Notes: generated from the letters alone by a model not told the origin. A stretch of DNA of 64,000 nucleotides from PVC group bacterium (GCA_945890715.1 CAMDCX010000003.1:34705-98704); one strand, 5' to 3'; shown: positions 10,055 through 24,334, counted from the stretch's first letter. Translations and numbers: made by a program.

Positions 10055-12247
10055 TCACCGTTCCAGAAGTTGCTGTTGTATCGCCTCCGGCACTACATCA
10101 AAACACGCCGGCTCCATCGTGTAACTCGCCCGCCCCCGCGTCAGAGACCGGACGGCCGTCGAATATCCAAAAAGTTCCGCCAGCGGAACTCGCGCATGGA
10201 TCACCTGCACGGTTTCCTTACCAACCATGTCCTGAACATGTCCGCGTCGGGCGCTCACATCGTTCAACACATCCCCCAAATGATCTGCCGGAAGAATAAT
10301 CTCAAGCGACATGATGGGCTCCAGAATCGCCGGCCTTGACGCCTTCGCCGCCACTCTCAGGGCCATCACTCCTGCCGTCCGGAAGGACACCTCCGTGGAT
10401 TCCTGATCATGAAACTCGCCGCCCACCACCCTGACCCTAACGTCTACCATTGGATAGTTCGCCAGAATTCCAGTCGTAAGTCCATCCCGAACCCCCTCCT
10501 CCACAGCGCCGCGGAATTCAGCCGGGATTCGAGTGTTCGACACATCAAATTCGACTGAAACTCCTGAGCCGCGTTCAGAGGGCTCGACATTCAGAACGAC
10601 CACGGCAAATTGAGGTTGCCCGGCAATGTCACGCTCAAAGCGATATTCACCCCGACCTGAAGCCAGAACGGTCTCCCGGTACGCCACCATCGGCCTCCCC
10701 GCATTCGCCTGCACCTTGTACTCACGAAACATCCGGTCTTTCAAAATCTCAAGATGCAACTCGCCCATGCCACTCAAAAGAGTCTGGCCGGTATCAGGAT
10801 CCACCGACACGATACAGGTCGGATCCTCCGCTGCAAGTGCACTCATGGCCTCGCCCAACTTCTCGCGATCAGCCTGCGATTTTGGCTCGATCGCCATGGA
10901 AATAACCGGCTCCGGAAAACGGATACGCTCCAGCTCGACGGGCATATTCTCGACACACAGAGTATCGCCTGTCGTGATCTGCTTCAATCCAACCACCGCA
11001 CCGATTTCCCCGGCATGCAAAACGTCCACCTCCTGGCGATCATCCGCATGCAGGAGCACCAATTTCATCACACGTTCACGTTTCCGGGTACGGGCATTAA
11101 ACACATTTTGCCCCTTCCGGATCTGTCCGGAATAGACACGAACAAAGGCGAGTCGCCCCATATAGGCATCGCTCATCAACTTAAAAACCAACGCACTCTG
11201 AGGAGCGAAATCATCCGCTTCACGAGACACAACTTCACGGGTCTTGGGATGTTCGCCTCGAACCGGAGGAACATCTATCGGAGCCGGAAGAAAATCCACG
11301 ACGGCGTCCAACAACTGCTGAACCCCCTTATTACGAAGTGACGATCCACACAAAACCGGCGTCAGGGTCTGTGCGAGCGTCGCACGTCGCAACCCATCCC
11401 GTAGAACCTGCGCAGGAACATCGGCACAGTCCAGATAGGATTCAAGAACTTTTTCATCCCGTTCAGTTAAAATCTCGATGAGCTGAGCACGAGCCTTCTC
11501 AGCCTCCACGGCCAGCTCAGCAGGAATCGAAACCGCCTGAACCTTGCTCCCGAAGGAAGTGTCGTCATAAACAATGGCTTCCATGGCCAGCAGATCAATG
11601 ACCCCGCGGAATCGATCTTCAGAACCCCACGGGATCTGAATGGGCACCGGAACTGCTCCCAAACGGGTTCGTATCTGAGCAACCACCGAATTGAAGTCAG
11701 CGCCAATACGATCCATTTTATTCACAAATGCAATGCGGGGAACATGATAGCGATCCGCCTGATGCCAGACTGTTTCAGACTGCGGCTGCACGCCGCCCAC
11801 ACCACAAAACACCACAACCGCACCATCCAGAACACGCAACGACCGCTCGACTTCAACTGTAAAATCAACATGCCCGGGAGTGTCGATGAGATTGATCTGG
11901 TGATCCCGCCAGAAACAAGTCGTCGCGGCGCTCGTAATGGTGATGCCGCGTTCCTTTTCCTGCGGCATCCAGTCCATTGTGGCGGTTCCCTCATGGACTT
12001 CACCCATACGATGCACTCGACCGGCATAAAACAGAATACGCTCGCTCGTCGTGGTCTTACCCGCATCGATGTGGGCAATGATCCCGATATTGCGAACGGC
12101 GGACAGAGGACGTACACGATCCGCCGCTTCACGCTGGCGCGCGTCCCCTGTGGCTCCACCTTGTTTATTCTGTTCCAAAACTGTTTCCATTTGATTCACT
12201 AAACAAACAACACCCGCCGCCCGATCGTCGGACGACGGGATATTCAT
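10055..12247 (-). CDS. fusA: Elongation factor G (start uncertain; 12190 is an alternative ATG)
   Basis: [53 protein letters not shown]; preceded by a long N-terminal extension. Confidence 0.96.
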   Translation of the reverse strand: MNIPSSDDRAAGVVCLVNQMETVLEQNKQGGATGDARQREAADRVRPLSAVRNIGIIAHIDAGKTTTSERILFYAGRVHRMGEVHEGTATMDWMPQEKERGITITSAATTCFWRDHQINLIDTPGHVDFTVEVERSLRVLDGAVVVFCGVGGVQPQSETVWHQADRYHVPRIAFVNKMDRIGADFNSVVAQIRTRLGAVPVPIQIPWGSEDRFRGVIDLLAMEAIVYDDTSFGSKVQAVSIPAELAVEAEKARAQLIEILTERDEKVLESYLDCADVPAQVLRDGLRRATLAQTLTPVLCGSSLRNKGVQQLLDAVVDFLPAPIDVPPVRGEHPKTREVVSREADDFAPQSALVFKLMSDAYMGRLAFVRVYSGQIRKGQNVFNARTRKRERVMKLVLLHADDRQEVDVLHAGEIGAVVGLKQITTGDTLCVENMPVELERIRFPEPVISMAIEPKSQADREKLGEAMSALAAEDPTCIVSVDPDTGQTLLSGMGELHLEILKDRMFREYKVQANAGRPMVAYRETVLASGRGEYRFERDIAGQPQFAVVVLNVEPSERGSGVSVEFDVSNTRIPAEFRGAVEEGVRDGLTTGILANYPMVDVRVRVVGGEFHDQESTEVSFRTAGVMALRVAAKASRPAILEPIMSLEIILPADHLGDVLNDVSARRGHVQDMVGKETVQVIHARVPLAELFGYSTAVRSLTRGRASYTMEPACFDVVPEAIQQQLLER

Positions 12248-12256
12248 AAGCTCAAC

Positions 12257-12730
12257 TTACCATCGATAATGGGCAAACGCCTTGTTTGCCTGGGCCATCT
12301 TATGCGTGTCGTCGCGCTTTTTAATGGCATTGCCCTGCTCGGCATAGGCATCCAGAATTTCCTGAGCCAGCGCACGCCGCATCGGCACACCCTTCCGGGT
12401 CTTCGCGTACTGGATCAACCAGCGCATTGCCAAGGCACCCTGTCGATCCGGAGTCACTTCAACCGGCACTTGATAGGTCGCACCACCGACACGGCGCGAT
12501 TTCACTTCGACTTTCGGCTTCACGTTGTCAATCGCGCGAAGAATCACTTCCAGCGGATCGCCATCAGGATGCTTCTCTTGAATCACCTTCAGGGCATCGT
12601 AAACAATGTTTACCGATACCGATTTTTTCCCAACCTTCATCAGGTGGTTCACCAGACGACCGACCAACTCGCTGTTGTACTTCGGATCCGATTGAACCGC
12701 TCGCCGCACTGCTCTACGTCTTCGTCCCAT
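12257..12730 (-). CDS. rpsG: 30S ribosomal protein S7
   Basis: MGRRRRAVRRAVQSDPKYNSELVGRLVN. Confidence 0.98.
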   Translation of the reverse strand: MGRRRRAVRRAVQSDPKYNSELVGRLVNHLMKVGKKSVSVNIVYDALKVIQEKHPDGDPLEVILRAIDNVKPKVEVKSRRVGGATYQVPVEVTPDRQGALAMRWLIQYAKTRKGVPMRRALAQEILDAYAEQGNAIKKRDDTHKMAQANKAFAHYRW

Positions 12731-12744
12731 GATCTTGCGCCGTC

Positions 12745-13122
12745 CTACGCCTGCTTCGGTGTTTTGACGCCATACTTGGAACGGCCCCGGTGCCGTCCCT
12801 CTACGCCCAGTGTATCCAAAGTACCACGAACAATGTGATACCGCACACCAGGCAAGTCCTTTACGCGACCGCCCCGCACAAGCACAACACTGTGCTCTTG
12901 AAGATTGTGCCCTTCGCCCGGAATATAAGCGGTCACTTCCTCGCCATTGGTCAGACGAACACGCGCCACTTTACGCAGCGCCGAGTTCGGCTTTTTGGGT
13001 GTCTGTGTTTTCACGGACAGACACACGCCGCGACGCTGAGGACAATTCTTCAGCGCGGGCGATTTGCTTTTATTACGGATTTTCTTTCGTCCGTTTTTAA
13101 CCAGTTGATTAATCGTCGGCAT
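12745..13122 (-). CDS. rpsL: 30S ribosomal protein S12
   Basis: [14 protein letters not shown]...[38 protein letters not shown]. Confidence 0.98.
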   Translation of the reverse strand: MPTINQLVKNGRKKIRNKSKSPALKNCPQRRGVCLSVKTQTPKKPNSALRKVARVRLTNGEEVTAYIPGEGHNLQEHSVVLVRGGRVKDLPGVRYHIVRGTLDTLGVEGRHRGRSKYGVKTPKQA

Positions 13123-13187
13123 AGTTACATTCCCTTCCAAACGCAAAGCGCGCAAAAGTGCCAGAAGTGATAGGTCCTTGTCAAGCT

Positions 13188-16100
13188 TTATCCCAAAAGC
13201 TCCTGAGCTTTCTTCAGCGCTTCGCTTTCCTGACGCAAGTCTTCCTCAGGAATCGGCTCCGCAAGAGGCACTAATTTGATGTTCCGGAACATTGGGAAAC
13301 CGGTTCCGCCCGGAATCAAATGGCCCATGATAACATTCTCCTTGAAGCCATACAGCGTATCCACACGCCCCAGCGTGGCAGCCTCGGTCAGCACTCGGGT
13401 GGTATCTTGGAACGACGCCGCCGAAATAAAACTCTCGGTCTCGAGCGCCGCCTTGGTGATCCCAAGAAGAGCCGGAGACGCTTCCGCCGGACGTTTGCCC
13501 TCGGCCTGTGCCTTGGTGTTCATCTCCTGGAATAACCGTTTTTCCACCTGCTCGCCCCAAAGAAAATCAGTATCGCCCGCATCCGTGATCCGGACTTTGC
13601 GCAGCATTTGACGGACAATGATCTCGATGTGCTTGTCGTTGATTTCAACACCCTGCAACCGGTAGACTTCCTGAACCTGATTGACTAGGTATTCCTGCAA
13701 CTCCTGAGGGCCACAAATCTCCAGGATTTCCTGAGGAACCACGGGGCCTTCCGTGAGCTGTTGCCCCTTCTGAACATAATCGCCCTTATACACAACGATA
13801 TGCTTGCCCATCGGGATCAAATGCTGCTCCTCGTCACCCGTAACCGCATCACGGATCAACAAGCATCGACGTCCACGCTGATTCGCTCCAAAATCCACCA
13901 TACCATCGATCTTCGCAATCTCGGCAGCATCCTTCGGCCTGCGAGCCTCAAACAGTTCCGCCACACGCGGCAGACCTCCAGTGATGTCCTTGGTCTTGGA
14001 CTCCTTACGAGGCGTCTTCGCGATCACCTCACCAGCCATGACCTTCTTCCCGTCCTTGATCATAACATGAGCGCCAGCCGGAATATTATACGCCATGGGC
14101 GGCTCGTTATGACCGAAGGTAATCACGATCTGGGGATGCAAATCCTCCTTGTGCTCAAGAACGACGGTACCCATCAGACCGGTGGACTGATCCACCTCCT
14201 TCTTGACCGTTACATTCTCAATAAACCCCTGGAAGTGAACCGTACCGGGCTTCTCCGCAAGAATAGGCACACTGTAGGGATCCCATTCGATGAAGCTTTG
14301 CCCCTTCTTTACCCTACCCCCATCCGCCTCGGCAATGATCGCGCCAATGGCGATCGAATGTCGCTCAACCTCACGGCCGGTATCATCAAAAACAGCCACA
14401 GAACCATTCTTATTAAGCACCACAAATTTGCCCTGCTCATTCACTACCGTACGCATATTGGTATACTGAATGATACCGTCGTGCTTGGAGATCACATGGG
14501 GCTGTTTAAAGACCGAGCTCGCGGTACCACCAATATGGAACGTCCGCATGGTCAACTGGGTACCCGGCTCACCAATGGATTGCGCCGCAATAATTCCGAC
14601 AGCCGCACCCATTTCCACGGGGCGCCCATTCGAGAGATCGCGTCCATAGCACTTAGCACATATTCCTCGACGGGATTCGCATGTCAAAACACTGCGGATA
14701 CGAACCTTCTCAATATCCGCGTTCATAACCGCCTCGGCCAGCGCCTCATCAATGAGCCCACCAGCGGGAACAACCAGTTGACGCGTCACGGGATTAACAA
14801 TGTCGTTCAACGCCGTACGACCCTTGATGCGATCAGCCAACGAAACCACATTCTCATCGCCCTCACCGATGGCTTTAACCTCGATACCATTAAGGGTGTT
14901 GCAGTCTTGTTCGATGATCCGGACATCCTGGGCCACATCGACCAGTTTACGGGTTAAATACCCGGCATCAGCGGTCTTCAGGGCGGTATCAGCCAGACCT
15001 TTTCGGGCACCATGGGTACTGATGAAATACTCCAGAACACTCAGACCCTCTCGAAAATTCGACACAATGGGTCGCTCAATGATTTCCCCGGACGGCTTGG
15101 CCATCAAGCCTCGCATACCCGCCAGCTGACGAATTTGCTGGCGACTACCACGAGCCTTGGAGTCCACCATCATAAAGATCGGGTTGGCTTCCTCGCTCCC
15201 CGCATTCTCCTCGATCGCACGATACATGGCGTTCGAAGTTTCATCCGTCGCCTGGGTCCAAATATCGACGATCTTGTTGTAACGCTCTCCGTCCGTAATG
15301 ATACCGCGTCGATACTGGCTTTCCACCTCGCCCACAGCCTTATGCGCCTTGGCAATGATGTCTTCCTTCTCGGCCGGAATAATCATGTCCGACAAACCAA
15401 TCGAGATGCCCGCCAGCGTCGCGTTCTCAAAGCCAATGTTCTTGAGGCTTTCCAAAACTTTCACGGTCTCGGTATGGCCGCTGACACGATAACACTGCCA
15501 AATCAACTTCCCGAGAAATGACTTATCGCAACAACGATTAATAAACCCAAGCGTCAAAGGAAGGATTTCGTTGAAGAAAACGCGACCAACGGTGGTGATC
15601 AACATCTTTGAATGATTGTCGCCAAAAACCGTCTTGCGTCCAAAATCGGGATTCCTGAACCGGATGCGGTTGTGGATCTTAAGTGCGCCGTCATCATACG
15701 CCAGACGAACCTGGGACGCCTCATCAAAAATAGGAAGCCGTTCCTGCTCCTGACCCTGACCGGATGCTTTGCGTCGCACCTCCTTGATTCGATCCTTTTG
15801 GGCCGATGAAGTGAGGTAATAGATACCTAACGCAATATCCTGAGTAGGCGTCATAACCGGCTTGCCACTCGAGGGGGAGAACACATTGTTTGTTGAAAGC
15901 ATCAGAAGGCGAGACTCGATCTGGGCCTCGATAGACAACGGCACGTGCACCGCCATCTGATCCCCGTCGAAGTCGGCATTATATGCTGTACACACCAACG
16001 GATGCACTTGGATCGCTTCTCCCTCCACCAGGATGGGCTCAAACGACTGAATGCTTAAACGGTGAAGCGTCGGCGCGCGGTTCAGCATGACGGTCTTGTC

Positions 16101-17369
16101 GCGCGTGATCTCCTCGAGAATTGCCCACACCTCGTCCGACTGCTTATCGATCAGTTTCTTCGCACTACGAACCGTGTGCGCTACACCCATTTCCTTCAGG
16201 CGACGAATGATGAAGGGCTCAAACAAAACCAGAGCCATCTTTTTAGGCAGTCCGCACTGATTCAGTTTAAGTTCGGGACCAACGACGATCACAGAGCGTC
16301 CGGAATAGTCGACCCGCTTTCCGAGCAGGTTCTGACGGAACCGTCCCCCCTTGCCCTTAAGCATATCGCTCAGGGATTTCAGCGGGCGATTCCCGGCTCC
16401 GGTAACGGCTCTTCCATGGCGCCCGTTATCAATGACGGCATCCACCGCCTCTTGAAGCATACGCTTCTCGTTTCGAATGATTACATCGGGCGTCTTGAGT
16501 TGGAGAAGATTCTTCAACCGGTTATTCCGATTGATGACCCGTCGATAAAGATCGTTCAGATCCGATGTCGCAAACCGCCCCCCCTCAAGAGGGACAAGCG
16601 GACGCAAGTCAGGCGGAATCACCGGCAAGACTTCCATAATCATCCACTCCGGGCGGGTATTGCTAGTCAGGAATCCTTCCAGGACTTTCATGCGTTTGGA
16701 GTATTTTTTGCGATTTTGCTTGCTGCGCGTGGTCTCCATCTGCGCATCAAGCTCCGCAAGACACTTTTCCAAGTCGATTTTCTTCATCAGGTCGCGAACC
16801 GCTTCAGCGCCAATACGGGCCACAAATGCGTCGCCGTACTTCTCCTGAGCTTCTCGATATTCCATTTCGCTGAGAAGTTGCTTTTCCTGAAGCGGCGTAT
16901 CGCCCGGCTCCACCACAACATAATCCTCATAGTAAAGAATGCGCTCCAAAGATCGGGCCGTCATATCGAGAACCAGACCCAAACGACTCGGAGTACATTT
17001 AAAAAACCAAATATGGGATACAGGAACCGCTAAATCAATATGCCCCATGCGTTCACGCCTCACGCGTGACTGCGTAATTTCTACGCCACACCGGTCGCAA
17101 ATCACACCCTTGTGCTTGATGCGCTTGTATTTCCCGCAACTGCACTCCCAGTCCCTCGTCGGGCCGAAGATGCGCTCGCAAAACAAACCGCCCTTCTCGG
17201 GCTTATAGGTACGATAGTTGATCGTTTCCGGGTTCTTCACCTCACCATGGCTCCACGACCGGATTGTTTCCGGTGAAGCCAGAGTGATGTTCACAGAATC
17301 AAACCCCTCCATCAGGGGCATTCCAAGCCGCTCACGGGCGGCAGAATTTGTCAAGGTACGTTCCGACAT
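13188..17369 (-). CDS. rpoC: DNA-directed RNA polymerase subunit beta'
   Basis: [17 protein letters not shown] catalytic motif; start refined to MSERTLTNS at 17369. Confidence 0.98.
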   Translation of the reverse strand: MSERTLTNSAARERLGMPLMEGFDSVNITLASPETIRSWSHGEVKNPETINYRTYKPEKGGLFCERIFGPTRDWECSCGKYKRIKHKGVICDRCGVEITQSRVRRERMGHIDLAVPVSHIWFFKCTPSRLGLVLDMTARSLERILYYEDYVVVEPGDTPLQEKQLLSEMEYREAQEKYGDAFVARIGAEAVRDLMKKIDLEKCLAELDAQMETTRSKQNRKKYSKRMKVLEGFLTSNTRPEWMIMEVLPVIPPDLRPLVPLEGGRFATSDLNDLYRRVINRNNRLKNLLQLKTPDVIIRNEKRMLQEAVDAVIDNGRHGRAVTGAGNRPLKSLSDMLKGKGGRFRQNLLGKRVDYSGRSVIVVGPELKLNQCGLPKKMALVLFEPFIIRRLKEMGVAHTVRSAKKLIDKQSDEVWAILEEITRDKTVMLNRAPTLHRLSIQSFEPILVEGEAIQVHPLVCTAYNADFDGDQMAVHVPLSIEAQIESRLLMLSTNNVFSPSSGKPVMTPTQDIALGIYYLTSSAQKDRIKEVRRKASGQGQEQERLPIFDEASQVRLAYDDGALKIHNRIRFRNPDFGRKTVFGDNHSKMLITTVGRVFFNEILPLTLGFINRCCDKSFLGKLIWQCYRVSGHTETVKVLESLKNIGFENATLAGISIGLSDMIIPAEKEDIIAKAHKAVGEVESQYRRGIITDGERYNKIVDIWTQATDETSNAMYRAIEENAGSEEANPIFMMVDSKARGSRQQIRQLAGMRGLMAKPSGEIIERPIVSNFREGLSVLEYFISTHGARKGLADTALKTADAGYLTRKLVDVAQDVRIIEQDCNTLNGIEVKAIGEGDENVVSLADRIKGRTALNDIVNPVTRQLVVPAGGLIDEALAEAVMNADIEKVRIRSVLTCESRRGICAKCYGRDLSNGRPVEMGAAVGIIAAQSIGEPGTQLTMRTFHIGGTASSVFKQPHVISKHDGIIQYTNMRTVVNEQGKFVVLNKNGSVAVFDDTGREVERHSIAIGAIIAEADGGRVKKGQSFIEWDPYSVPILAEKPGTVHFQGFIENVTVKKEVDQSTGLMGTVVLEHKEDLHPQIVITFGHNEPPMAYNIPAGAHVMIKDGKKVMAGEVIAKTPRKESKTKDITGGLPRVAELFEARRPKDAAEIAKIDGMVDFGANQRGRRCLLIRDAVTGDEEQHLIPMGKHIVVYKGDYVQKGQQLTEGPVVPQEILEICGPQELQEYLVNQVQEVYRLQGVEINDKHIEIIVRQMLRKVRITDAGDTDFLWGEQVEKRLFQEMNTKAQAEGKRPAEASPALLGITKAALETESFISAASFQDTTRVLTEAATLGRVDTLYGFKENVIMGHLIPGGTGFPMFRNIKLVPLAEPIPEEDLRQESEALKKAQELLG

Positions 17370-17397
17370 AGGTGACTCAGCGTTACCGCCGCCTCCG

Positions 17398-20300
17398 TTA
17401 AACTCGTTTTTCCTTCGCTTCAGCCCGCACGTCCAACCCAATGGCCCTCAACTCGTTAATCAGCACGTTGAATGACTCGGGGCGATCCGCCTCAAGCACA
17501 TTCTCGCCTTTCACGATGGACTCATAAATCCGGGTGCGCCCATTGGTGTCGTCGCTCTTGACGGTCAACAACTCCTGTAGCGCGAATGCCGCTCCATAAG
17601 CCTCAAGCGCCCACACTTCCATCTCCCCCAAGCGCTGTCCGCCATACTGCGCCTTGCCCCCCAGCGGCTGCTGGGTGACGAGCGAGTACGGCCCTACCGC
17701 ACGGGCATGGATCTTGTCACTGACCAAATGGTGAAGCTTTAGCATATAGATATAACCCACCACCACCCGCTGATCAAATGATTCACCGGTACGTCCGTCA
17801 AAAAGTTGCGTCTTCCCATCGGACGGAAGTTTTGCATCCTTCATCAGATCGTGAATTCGCTTTTCAGAAATACCGTCAAAGACCGGTGTGCTGGCATACA
17901 ACCCAAGGATCTTACAGGCCCACCCCAAGTGCGTTTCAAGAACCTGCCCCACGTTCATACGTGACGGCACGCCGAGCGGATTAAGCACAATGTCAACGGG
18001 AGTCCCATCAGGCAGGAACGGCATATCCGCTTCCGGCAGAATTCGAGCCACAACGCCCTTGTTTCCATGGCGTCCAGCCATCTTGTCACCAACCGATAGC
18101 TTTTTCTTGCTGGCGATGTAAACACGAACCTGCTTGATAATTCCCTGATCCACTTCATCGCCGCTCTCTAGGCGATCCATGGCGTTTTCGTATTCATGCT
18201 CAAGCTCAATGAACTTCTGCTGATATTCGCCAATGATTTCCTGTATCTTGATCTGAATAGGACTGCTTTCGATCGCAATATGAGCGCTCTCATTTGCCAG
18301 CTTGCGCAACAGCGTCTTGGTAATCTTCCGGTTGGCGGGAATAATAATCTCACTGGAATCAATATTCACAACATCCAGCGGAATTTTTTCACCCAACAGG
18401 ATGTTGCTCAGCGCTTCTGTAAGCTGATCCACCAATTCCTGCTTTTTGGATTGCTGCTCCTGAGTCACATTTTTGGCTTGGCGCTTCCGTTCCGCAGGTG
18501 TCATCTTTTCCCGGGCAATGTCCTTGTGAGCCGAGACCTTGACATCCATCACGATTCCATAGGTTCCGCTCGGAACTGTCAGGGACGTGTCGCGAACATC
18601 CGCTGCCTTTTCACCGAAAATCGCACGCAACAAGCGTTCCTCCGGAGCCAGTTCGGTTTCGCTTTTGGGCGTGATCTTTCCGACAAGAATATCATCGGGC
18701 TTGACCTCCGCACCAATTCGAATCACCCCGTCTGAACCCAGATTACGAAGAGCCTCTTCTCCGACATTTGGAATATCCCGCGTGATTTCCTCCGGCCCAA
18801 GCTTGGTATCACGGGCGCCTGCCTCAAATTCCTGAATATGAATTGAGGTGAACACATCGTCCCGAACCACCCGCTCACTGATTAGAATGGCATCTTCGAA
18901 GTTGTAGCCGCACCACGGCATGAACGCCACGAGTACATTGCGTCCGATCGCCAATTCGCCACCCGCAGTGGCCGGACCGTCAGCCAAGACATCGCCCGTC
19001 CTGATCTTCTGACCAACTCGCACAACTGGTTTTTGATTGACGCAGGTTCCGGCATTCGAACGCATAAACTTGTTCAGGCTATACGTCCGCTCACTATCCT
19101 TCTTCTTACCTGCCGCCTTATCATTCGTCACAACGACTTTATTGGCCGAAACATAGGTCACCACGCCGGGCTCCACGGCAAGCATCAGTACACCCGAATC
19201 ATGCGCAATTCGCCCCTCGAGGCCGGTTGCCACAAACGGACGCTCCGTCTCCAGAAGAGGGACGGCCTGACGCATCATGTTCGATCCCATCAAGGCACGA
19301 TTCGCATCATCGTGCTCCAGGAAAGGAATCAATCCGGCCGCCACCGACACAACCTGCTTGGGCGACACATCCATGTAGTCCACCTTCTCCTTCGGGACCT
19401 CCATAAACTCGCCACGATGCCGAACGGCAATCGCTTCACGCGACATGCGGCTACGGGCATCCAGCGGCGTATTGGCCTGGGCAATGACGAATTTCTCCTC
19501 GCGATCGGCACTGAGATATTCAACAGAATCCGAGACCGTCCCGTTATTCACCTTGCGGTAGGGCGTCTCAATAAATCCGTACTCATTGACGCGGGCATAA
19601 ATGCCCAGCGAGGAAATCAGGCCGATGTTCGGCCCTTCCGGTGTTTCAATGGGACAAATCCGACCATAATGACTGCTGTGAACGTCACGAACCTCAAATC
19701 CCGCACGTTCTCGGCTCAACCCGCCCGGACCCAGCGCGCTGAGACGTCGCTTATGCGCCAACTCGGACAACGGATTGGTCTGATCCATAAACTGGCTCAA
19801 CTGACTGCGTCCGAAGAAATCCTTCACAACGGCAGACAATGTTTTGGGATTAACCAGGCGTTGCGGGGTTAGAGTCCCCGTGTTTGGATCAAACAAGGTC
19901 ATTCGCTCACGCACCAGTCGCTCCGCACGAGCCAAGCCCACCCGGCACTGGTTTTCAATCAGTTCACCGATCGTACGCAATCGGCGGCTTCCAAGATGAT
20001 CAATGTCATCAATGGTTCCCTGCCCGCTTCGAATGCTGATCAGATAGCGAATGGCCGCAATCAGGTCGCTTCCATCCGGGCTCAATGTACGCAGGCGCTC
20101 CTCTTCCGTGACGGTGATGAAGGCATCCTTTTCTTTCGTGTCCTTCTTCCCCATAATCACGGAAATCAAGTCCATGGAATCCTTGATTTCCGAGTCCAAT
20201 TTCTGGCTGATCTTGTACCGACCAACCCGACCCAGATCATAACGCCGCACATCAAAAAACAGCCGTTTGAGCAACTGGCGGGCATTTGACACCGTGGCGG

Positions 20301-21228
20301 GATCTCCCGGCCGTAATCGGAGATAAATGTCTTTCAGGGCGTCATCCATCGAATGCGTAGGATCTTCCTTGATGCTCTTCAACATCACCCCGGAGTCCCA
20401 GGAAACATCAACTACCTCGACATCCTTAAACCCTGCAGCCTTCATCTGAGACAGCACGTTTTCGGAAAGAGGTTCATAACGGCGAGCCAGCACGGTTTGG
20501 GAATCGACATCAATGACATCATCCCGGAAAACCAAGGTCGCAAGCTTCTCCGCGCTGACTGACTCAGACATCTTCATCTTTCGGAAGGTGTAGAATAAGC
20601 CAAGCAGATCGGCATCAGTTCCATAACCTAATGCGCGAAGAAAAGTTGTCGCTAAAAATTTCCGGCGCCGGTGGCGACGATCCATGTAGATCCACAACAG
20701 ATCTGAGGCATCAAACTGAACCTCCACCCACGATCCCCGATCGGGAATAATGCGGAAGGAATACAGCATATTGCCGCTGGAATGAACGGACTGCTCGAAA
20801 CAGATCCCGGGCGACCGGTGCAACTGACTGACAATAACCCTCTCGGCACCGTTGATCACGAAGGAACCCTGCGGCGTCATGAGCGGAATTTCGCCCATAT
20901 ACACGGTTTCCTCGCGAACCTCTTCCCCGTCCTTGAGCCGGAACGTTACATGCAGGGTTCCGGCATAAGTCTGCCCTTCCCGAAGAACCTCAAAAGGATC
21001 TGCCTTGGGGAGAGTAAACTCATACTTCACAAAATCCAACACGTACCGCCCATCGTAGCTCTCGATGGGGAAAACTTCCTTGAAGACCGCCTGCAGTCCC
21101 ATGTTATGGCGACCACCGGGGGCGATATCGAGTTGGAGGAAATCTTTGTAAGACGCCGTCTGAATTTCAATCAGATTGGGCGGCTCGATTACCTCGACCA
21201 GTTTTCCGAAGTTCGTTCTCTCAACCAT
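17398..21228 (-). CDS. rpoB: DNA-directed RNA polymerase subunit beta
   Basis: [40 protein letters not shown]. Confidence 0.98.
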   Translation of the reverse strand: MVERTNFGKLVEVIEPPNLIEIQTASYKDFLQLDIAPGGRHNMGLQAVFKEVFPIESYDGRYVLDFVKYEFTLPKADPFEVLREGQTYAGTLHVTFRLKDGEEVREETVYMGEIPLMTPQGSFVINGAERVIVSQLHRSPGICFEQSVHSSGNMLYSFRIIPDRGSWVEVQFDASDLLWIYMDRRHRRRKFLATTFLRALGYGTDADLLGLFYTFRKMKMSESVSAEKLATLVFRDDVIDVDSQTVLARRYEPLSENVLSQMKAAGFKDVEVVDVSWDSGVMLKSIKEDPTHSMDDALKDIYLRLRPGDPATVSNARQLLKRLFFDVRRYDLGRVGRYKISQKLDSEIKDSMDLISVIMGKKDTKEKDAFITVTEEERLRTLSPDGSDLIAAIRYLISIRSGQGTIDDIDHLGSRRLRTIGELIENQCRVGLARAERLVRERMTLFDPNTGTLTPQRLVNPKTLSAVVKDFFGRSQLSQFMDQTNPLSELAHKRRLSALGPGGLSRERAGFEVRDVHSSHYGRICPIETPEGPNIGLISSLGIYARVNEYGFIETPYRKVNNGTVSDSVEYLSADREEKFVIAQANTPLDARSRMSREAIAVRHRGEFMEVPKEKVDYMDVSPKQVVSVAAGLIPFLEHDDANRALMGSNMMRQAVPLLETERPFVATGLEGRIAHDSGVLMLAVEPGVVTYVSANKVVVTNDKAAGKKKDSERTYSLNKFMRSNAGTCVNQKPVVRVGQKIRTGDVLADGPATAGGELAIGRNVLVAFMPWCGYNFEDAILISERVVRDDVFTSIHIQEFEAGARDTKLGPEEITRDIPNVGEEALRNLGSDGVIRIGAEVKPDDILVGKITPKSETELAPEERLLRAIFGEKAADVRDTSLTVPSGTYGIVMDVKVSAHKDIAREKMTPAERKRQAKNVTQEQQSKKQELVDQLTEALSNILLGEKIPLDVVNIDSSEIIIPANRKITKTLLRKLANESAHIAIESSPIQIKIQEIIGEYQQKFIELEHEYENAMDRLESGDEVDQGIIKQVRVYIASKKKLSVGDKMAGRHGNKGVVARILPEADMPFLPDGTPVDIVLNPLGVPSRMNVGQVLETHLGWACKILGLYASTPVFDGISEKRIHDLMKDAKLPSDGKTQLFDGRTGESFDQRVVVGYIYMLKLHHLVSDKIHARAVGPYSLVTQQPLGGKAQYGGQRLGEMEVWALEAYGAAFALQELLTVKSDDTNGRTRIYESIVKGENVLEADRPESFNVLINELRAIGLDVRAEAKEKRV

Positions 21229-21315
21229 TCAAGCACCTGCTGAACCGGGTTTTCCAGGACACCACCACCGCGACCCCATGGCCGCCCGTCGCAAACCACA
21301 ACCTCAGAAGGGGGC

Positions 21316-21714
21316 TTACTTGATCTCGACGGTTGCGCCAGCCTTCTCCAAGACTTCCTTGAGCTTGGCGGCTTCGTCCTTGGAAACACCTTCCTTGACG
21401 GTCTTCGGGGCACCTTCGACCAGATCCTTCGATTCTTTGAGACCCAGACCGGTAATGCTACGGATTTCCTTGATGACGCCGATCTTGTTGCCACCCGCAC
21501 TGGCGAGCACAACCGTGAACTCCGTCTTCTCAACCGCTGCTGCCGCCGCCGCACCCGCCGGGGCTGCCGCCGCCATGGCCATCGGCGCCGAGGCGCTGAC
21601 TCCCAGGCGCTGCTCCAGGCCCTTCACCAGCTGTGAGAGCTCCAGCACGCTCATGCTCTCGATCGCTTTGACAATCTCTTCCATCTTGCCTTCCAACTTG
21701 ATTTCCTCAGACAT
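21316..21714 (-). CDS. rplL: 50S ribosomal protein L7/L12
   Basis: Ala-rich hinge; C-terminal [29 protein letters not shown]. Confidence 0.98.
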   Translation of the reverse strand: MSEEIKLEGKMEEIVKAIESMSVLELSQLVKGLEQRLGVSASAPMAMAAAAPAGAAAAAAVEKTEFTVVLASAGGNKIGVIKEIRSITGLGLKESKDLVEGAPKTVKEGVSKDEAAKLKEVLEKAGATVEIK

Positions 21715-21757
21715 GGTATTCTCCCTTTTCTTAACTCTAACACTAAAACAAACGTCA

Positions 21758-22273
21758 CTACGCCGCGTTCTTCTTGTCCTCGACAGCCTTCAATACGTAA
21801 ACAATAGTCGACACCTTCTGTTTCAACACGCCTACCAGACGCGACAGAGGAGCCGCCACGGTGCCCACCACCTGGCCCAACAACACTTCCCGGGGAGGCA
21901 GTTCCGCCAAGACATCAATCTGTTCCGAAGTAAGGATCAGGTTCCCCATGACCCCCGCCTTCATGGTTGGCAACCCGCCTGTACGACTGAATTGCTTGAT
22001 CGTCTTGGCCGCCTGAACCACATCCGTACCGGTTATGATCGCGGACTGCCCCTTGAAGGACGTCTCCAGACCCGACCAGCCCTTATCCCGCATGATCAAG
22101 CGCAGAAAACGATTTTTAACAACCTGCATCCGGGCGCCCGTCTTGCGAAGCTGACGGCGCAACTCGGAGAACTGATCCACCTTCATACCGCGGTATTCCG
22201 CCACCAGCACAAAAGATGACCCGTTAATCCGGGCGGTTATTTCCTCATAAATCGATTGTTTTTCCGGTCTCAT
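21758..22273 (-). CDS. rplJ: 50S ribosomal protein L10
   Basis: L10 family: [32 protein letters not shown]. Confidence 0.96.
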   Translation of the reverse strand: MRPEKQSIYEEITARINGSSFVLVAEYRGMKVDQFSELRRQLRKTGARMQVVKNRFLRLIMRDKGWSGLETSFKGQSAIITGTDVVQAAKTIKQFSRTGGLPTMKAGVMGNLILTSEQIDVLAELPPREVLLGQVVGTVAAPLSRLVGVLKQKVSTIVYVLKAVEDKKNAA

Positions 22274-22290
22274 AGCACCGAGCCTTTTTA

Positions 22291-22974
22291 TTAATCCCTC
22301 ACATCCACACGGAGACCTACTCCCATCGTGGAACTGAGCGTACAGCGTTTGATAAATGCACCCTTGGCCGCAGCCGGGCGTGCCGCCCGAACCGCCACGA
22401 TCAGGGCGTTAACATTCTCCAGAAGCTTGGACTCATCGAACGATAGCTTCCCGAAGGGAACCTGGACATTGCCGCTGCGATCCATGCGGTATTCCACGCG
22501 CCCCGCCTTGCTATCACGCACTGCTGAAGCGGTATCATCCGTGACCGTCCCGGTCTTCGGGTTCGGCATCAAGCCACGAGGACCCAACACTTTTCCCAGT
22601 TTGCGGACTTCCTTCATGGCATCCGGCGTCGCGATAGCGACATCGAATTCCGTCCACCCTCCCTTGACCTTTTCGATTAAATCTTCGTTCCCGACGACAT
22701 CGGCACCCGCAGCCCGGGCCGCATCAGCCGCAGCCCCGGCAGCAAACACCGCGATGCGGATTTTCTTACCCGTCCCGTGAGGAAGCCCGACCGTGCCGCG
22801 CACCGTCTGATCCGTCTTCTTCGTATCCACTCCAAGCCGAATCGCAATCTCTGCGGTTTCGTCAAACTTGGAAACCTTGTTCGCTTTCAGGAAGCGAATC
22901 GCCTCAGCCAGGTCATAGACCTTGTTCTCGACGCCGGCCTTCACCTTGTTATATTTTTTTCCGTGAGTTGCCAT
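22291..22974 (-). CDS. rplA: 50S ribosomal protein L1
   Basis: [17 protein letters not shown]. Confidence 0.98.
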   Translation of the reverse strand: MATHGKKYNKVKAGVENKVYDLAEAIRFLKANKVSKFDETAEIAIRLGVDTKKTDQTVRGTVGLPHGTGKKIRIAVFAAGAAADAARAAGADVVGNEDLIEKVKGGWTEFDVAIATPDAMKEVRKLGKVLGPRGLMPNPKTGTVTDDTASAVRDSKAGRVEYRMDRSGNVQVPFGKLSFDESKLLENVNALIVAVRAARPAAAKGAFIKRCTLSSTMGVGLRVDVRD

Positions 22975-22976
22975 GG

Positions 22977-23402
22977 TTAACGAACCACCTCGATTCCCAT
23001 GCTACGCGCCGTTCCCTCGATCATGCGGGCGGCGTGATTTTCATCGGTTGCATTCAGATCATTCATTTTGGTGCGCACGATCGCAAGCACCTGCTGGGCC
23101 GTCACCTTGCCAACCTTGTCGCGGTTAGGCTGCGCGGATCCCTTGGCCAGACCGGCCTCACGCTTCAACAGCGAGGAAGCGGGCGGGCTTTTGGTGATGA
23201 ACGTGAACGAGCGATCCTGGTAGACTGTGATGACCACGGGGATCACCAAGCCAGCCATGCTCTGCGTCGTCGCGTTGAATTCCTTGCAGAACTGCATGAT
23301 ATTCACACCGTGCTGACCCAGCGCCGGCCCCACGGGGGGCGCCGGATTCGCCTGCCCGGCGGGAATCTGCAACTTGATTTTTCCTGTTACTTTCTTTGCC
23401 AT
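22977..23402 (-). CDS. rplK: 50S ribosomal protein L11
   Basis: [35 protein letters not shown]. Confidence 0.98.
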   Translation of the reverse strand: MAKKVTGKIKLQIPAGQANPAPPVGPALGQHGVNIMQFCKEFNATTQSMAGLVIPVVITVYQDRSFTFITKSPPASSLLKREAGLAKGSAQPNRDKVGKVTAQQVLAIVRTKMNDLNATDENHAARMIEGTARSMGIEVVR

Positions 23403-23432
23403 ATCTTTCCCCTGCCTCGCCGTCGCGAAGGC

Positions 23433-23984
23433 TTACTGCCGTTCCACCTGCCAGCACTCCAGTTCCACCGGAGCCGAGCGGCCGAAAATGGCCACCGACA
23501 CCTTTAGTTTGCCTCGATCCGCATCCACTTCGTCCACGGTGCCGGTAAAATTCATGAAGGGACCATCCGTGATTTTGACCGTCTCTCCGGCCTCGTAAAT
23601 CACCTTCGGCTTGACCTTCTCCTTCTTCTCTTCCACCTGGAACAGAAGCTGCTCAACTTCATCGGGTCTGAGAGGCGCAGGCCGTTCTCCACCCACAAAC
23701 CCGATCACACCGGGCGTCTCGCGAATAAAATACCAGACCGTGTCGACGACTTTCTTGTCATCGCCGTAAAGTCGCATGTTCACCAGGACGTACCCCGGGA
23801 AAAATTTACGCGTGATGACGCTCTTGACCCCTTTTTTCGTTTCGGAGACTTTTTCCGTGGGAATCAGGATCGGCCCGACATAGTCCCGCATCTCCTCCTT
23901 GTCGAGGCGGCGCTCAATGCTTTCCTTGACCTTCGCCTCCTGGCCGGTCAACGTATGCAGCACAAACCACTGTTTTTCACTCAT
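23433..23984 (-). CDS. nusG: Transcription termination/antitermination protein NusG
   Basis: [21 protein letters not shown]...[10 protein letters not shown]...[18 protein letters not shown]. Confidence 0.97.
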   Translation of the reverse strand: MSEKQWFVLHTLTGQEAKVKESIERRLDKEEMRDYVGPILIPTEKVSETKKGVKSVITRKFFPGYVLVNMRLYGDDKKVVDTVWYFIRETPGVIGFVGGERPAPLRPDEVEQLLFQVEEKKEKVKPKVIYEAGETVKITDGPFMNFTGTVDEVDADRGKLKVSVAIFGRSAPVELECWQVERQ

Positions 23985-24008
23985 GAAAACCCCGGTCCTG
24001 AATGCCCG

Positions 24009-24230
24009 TTAATGACGCGCAAGAAAACCCATACACTTTCGCAACACGGTGTCGCAGAGTCCGATATAAATCGCGAACAAGATCACCGACACGATCACCA
24101 CCACCGTGGACTCGATCAATTCCCCCCGTGTCGGCCAGGTGGACTTGCGCAGCTCGTTCTGGACATCTGCCAGAAAAAACCGGACTTTTCTAAAAGTTTC
24201 CGTTACCGTGCTCACCAATTTACTCCACAC
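24009..24230 (-). CDS. secE: Preprotein translocase subunit SecE
   Basis: 73 aa, single TM, ELRKSTWPTRGELIESTVVVIV; upstream of nusG. Confidence 0.93.
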   Translation of the reverse strand: MWSKLVSTVTETFRKVRFFLADVQNELRKSTWPTRGELIESTVVVIVSVILFAIYIGLCDTVLRKCMGFLARH

Positions 24231-24242
24231 TCATGTCTCATT

Positions 24243-24318
24243 TGGCAGGCCAGGAGGGCATCGAACCCGCAACCTCCGGTTTTGGAGACCGGCGCTCTGC
24301 CAATTGAGCTACTGGCCT
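24243..24318 (-). tRNA. tRNA-Trp (anticodon CCA), CCA end encoded
   Basis: Minus strand AGGCCAGTAGCTCAATTGGCAGAGCGCCGGTCTCCAAAACCGGAGGTTGCGGGTTCGATGCCCTCCTGGCCTGCCA folds as a cloverleaf. Confidence 0.95.
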
Positions 24319-24334
24319 ATATCAAGTCAACCCC

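Noticed and set aside
13761-14957. 398-aa plus-strand ORF opposite rpoC
   Set aside because: Antisense to a clearly conserved gene; the sequence looks like a shadow of RpoC codons with no recognisable domain.
21316-21714. Ala-rich segment of rplL considered as a low-complexity oddity
   Set aside because: This is the normal L7/L12 hinge.
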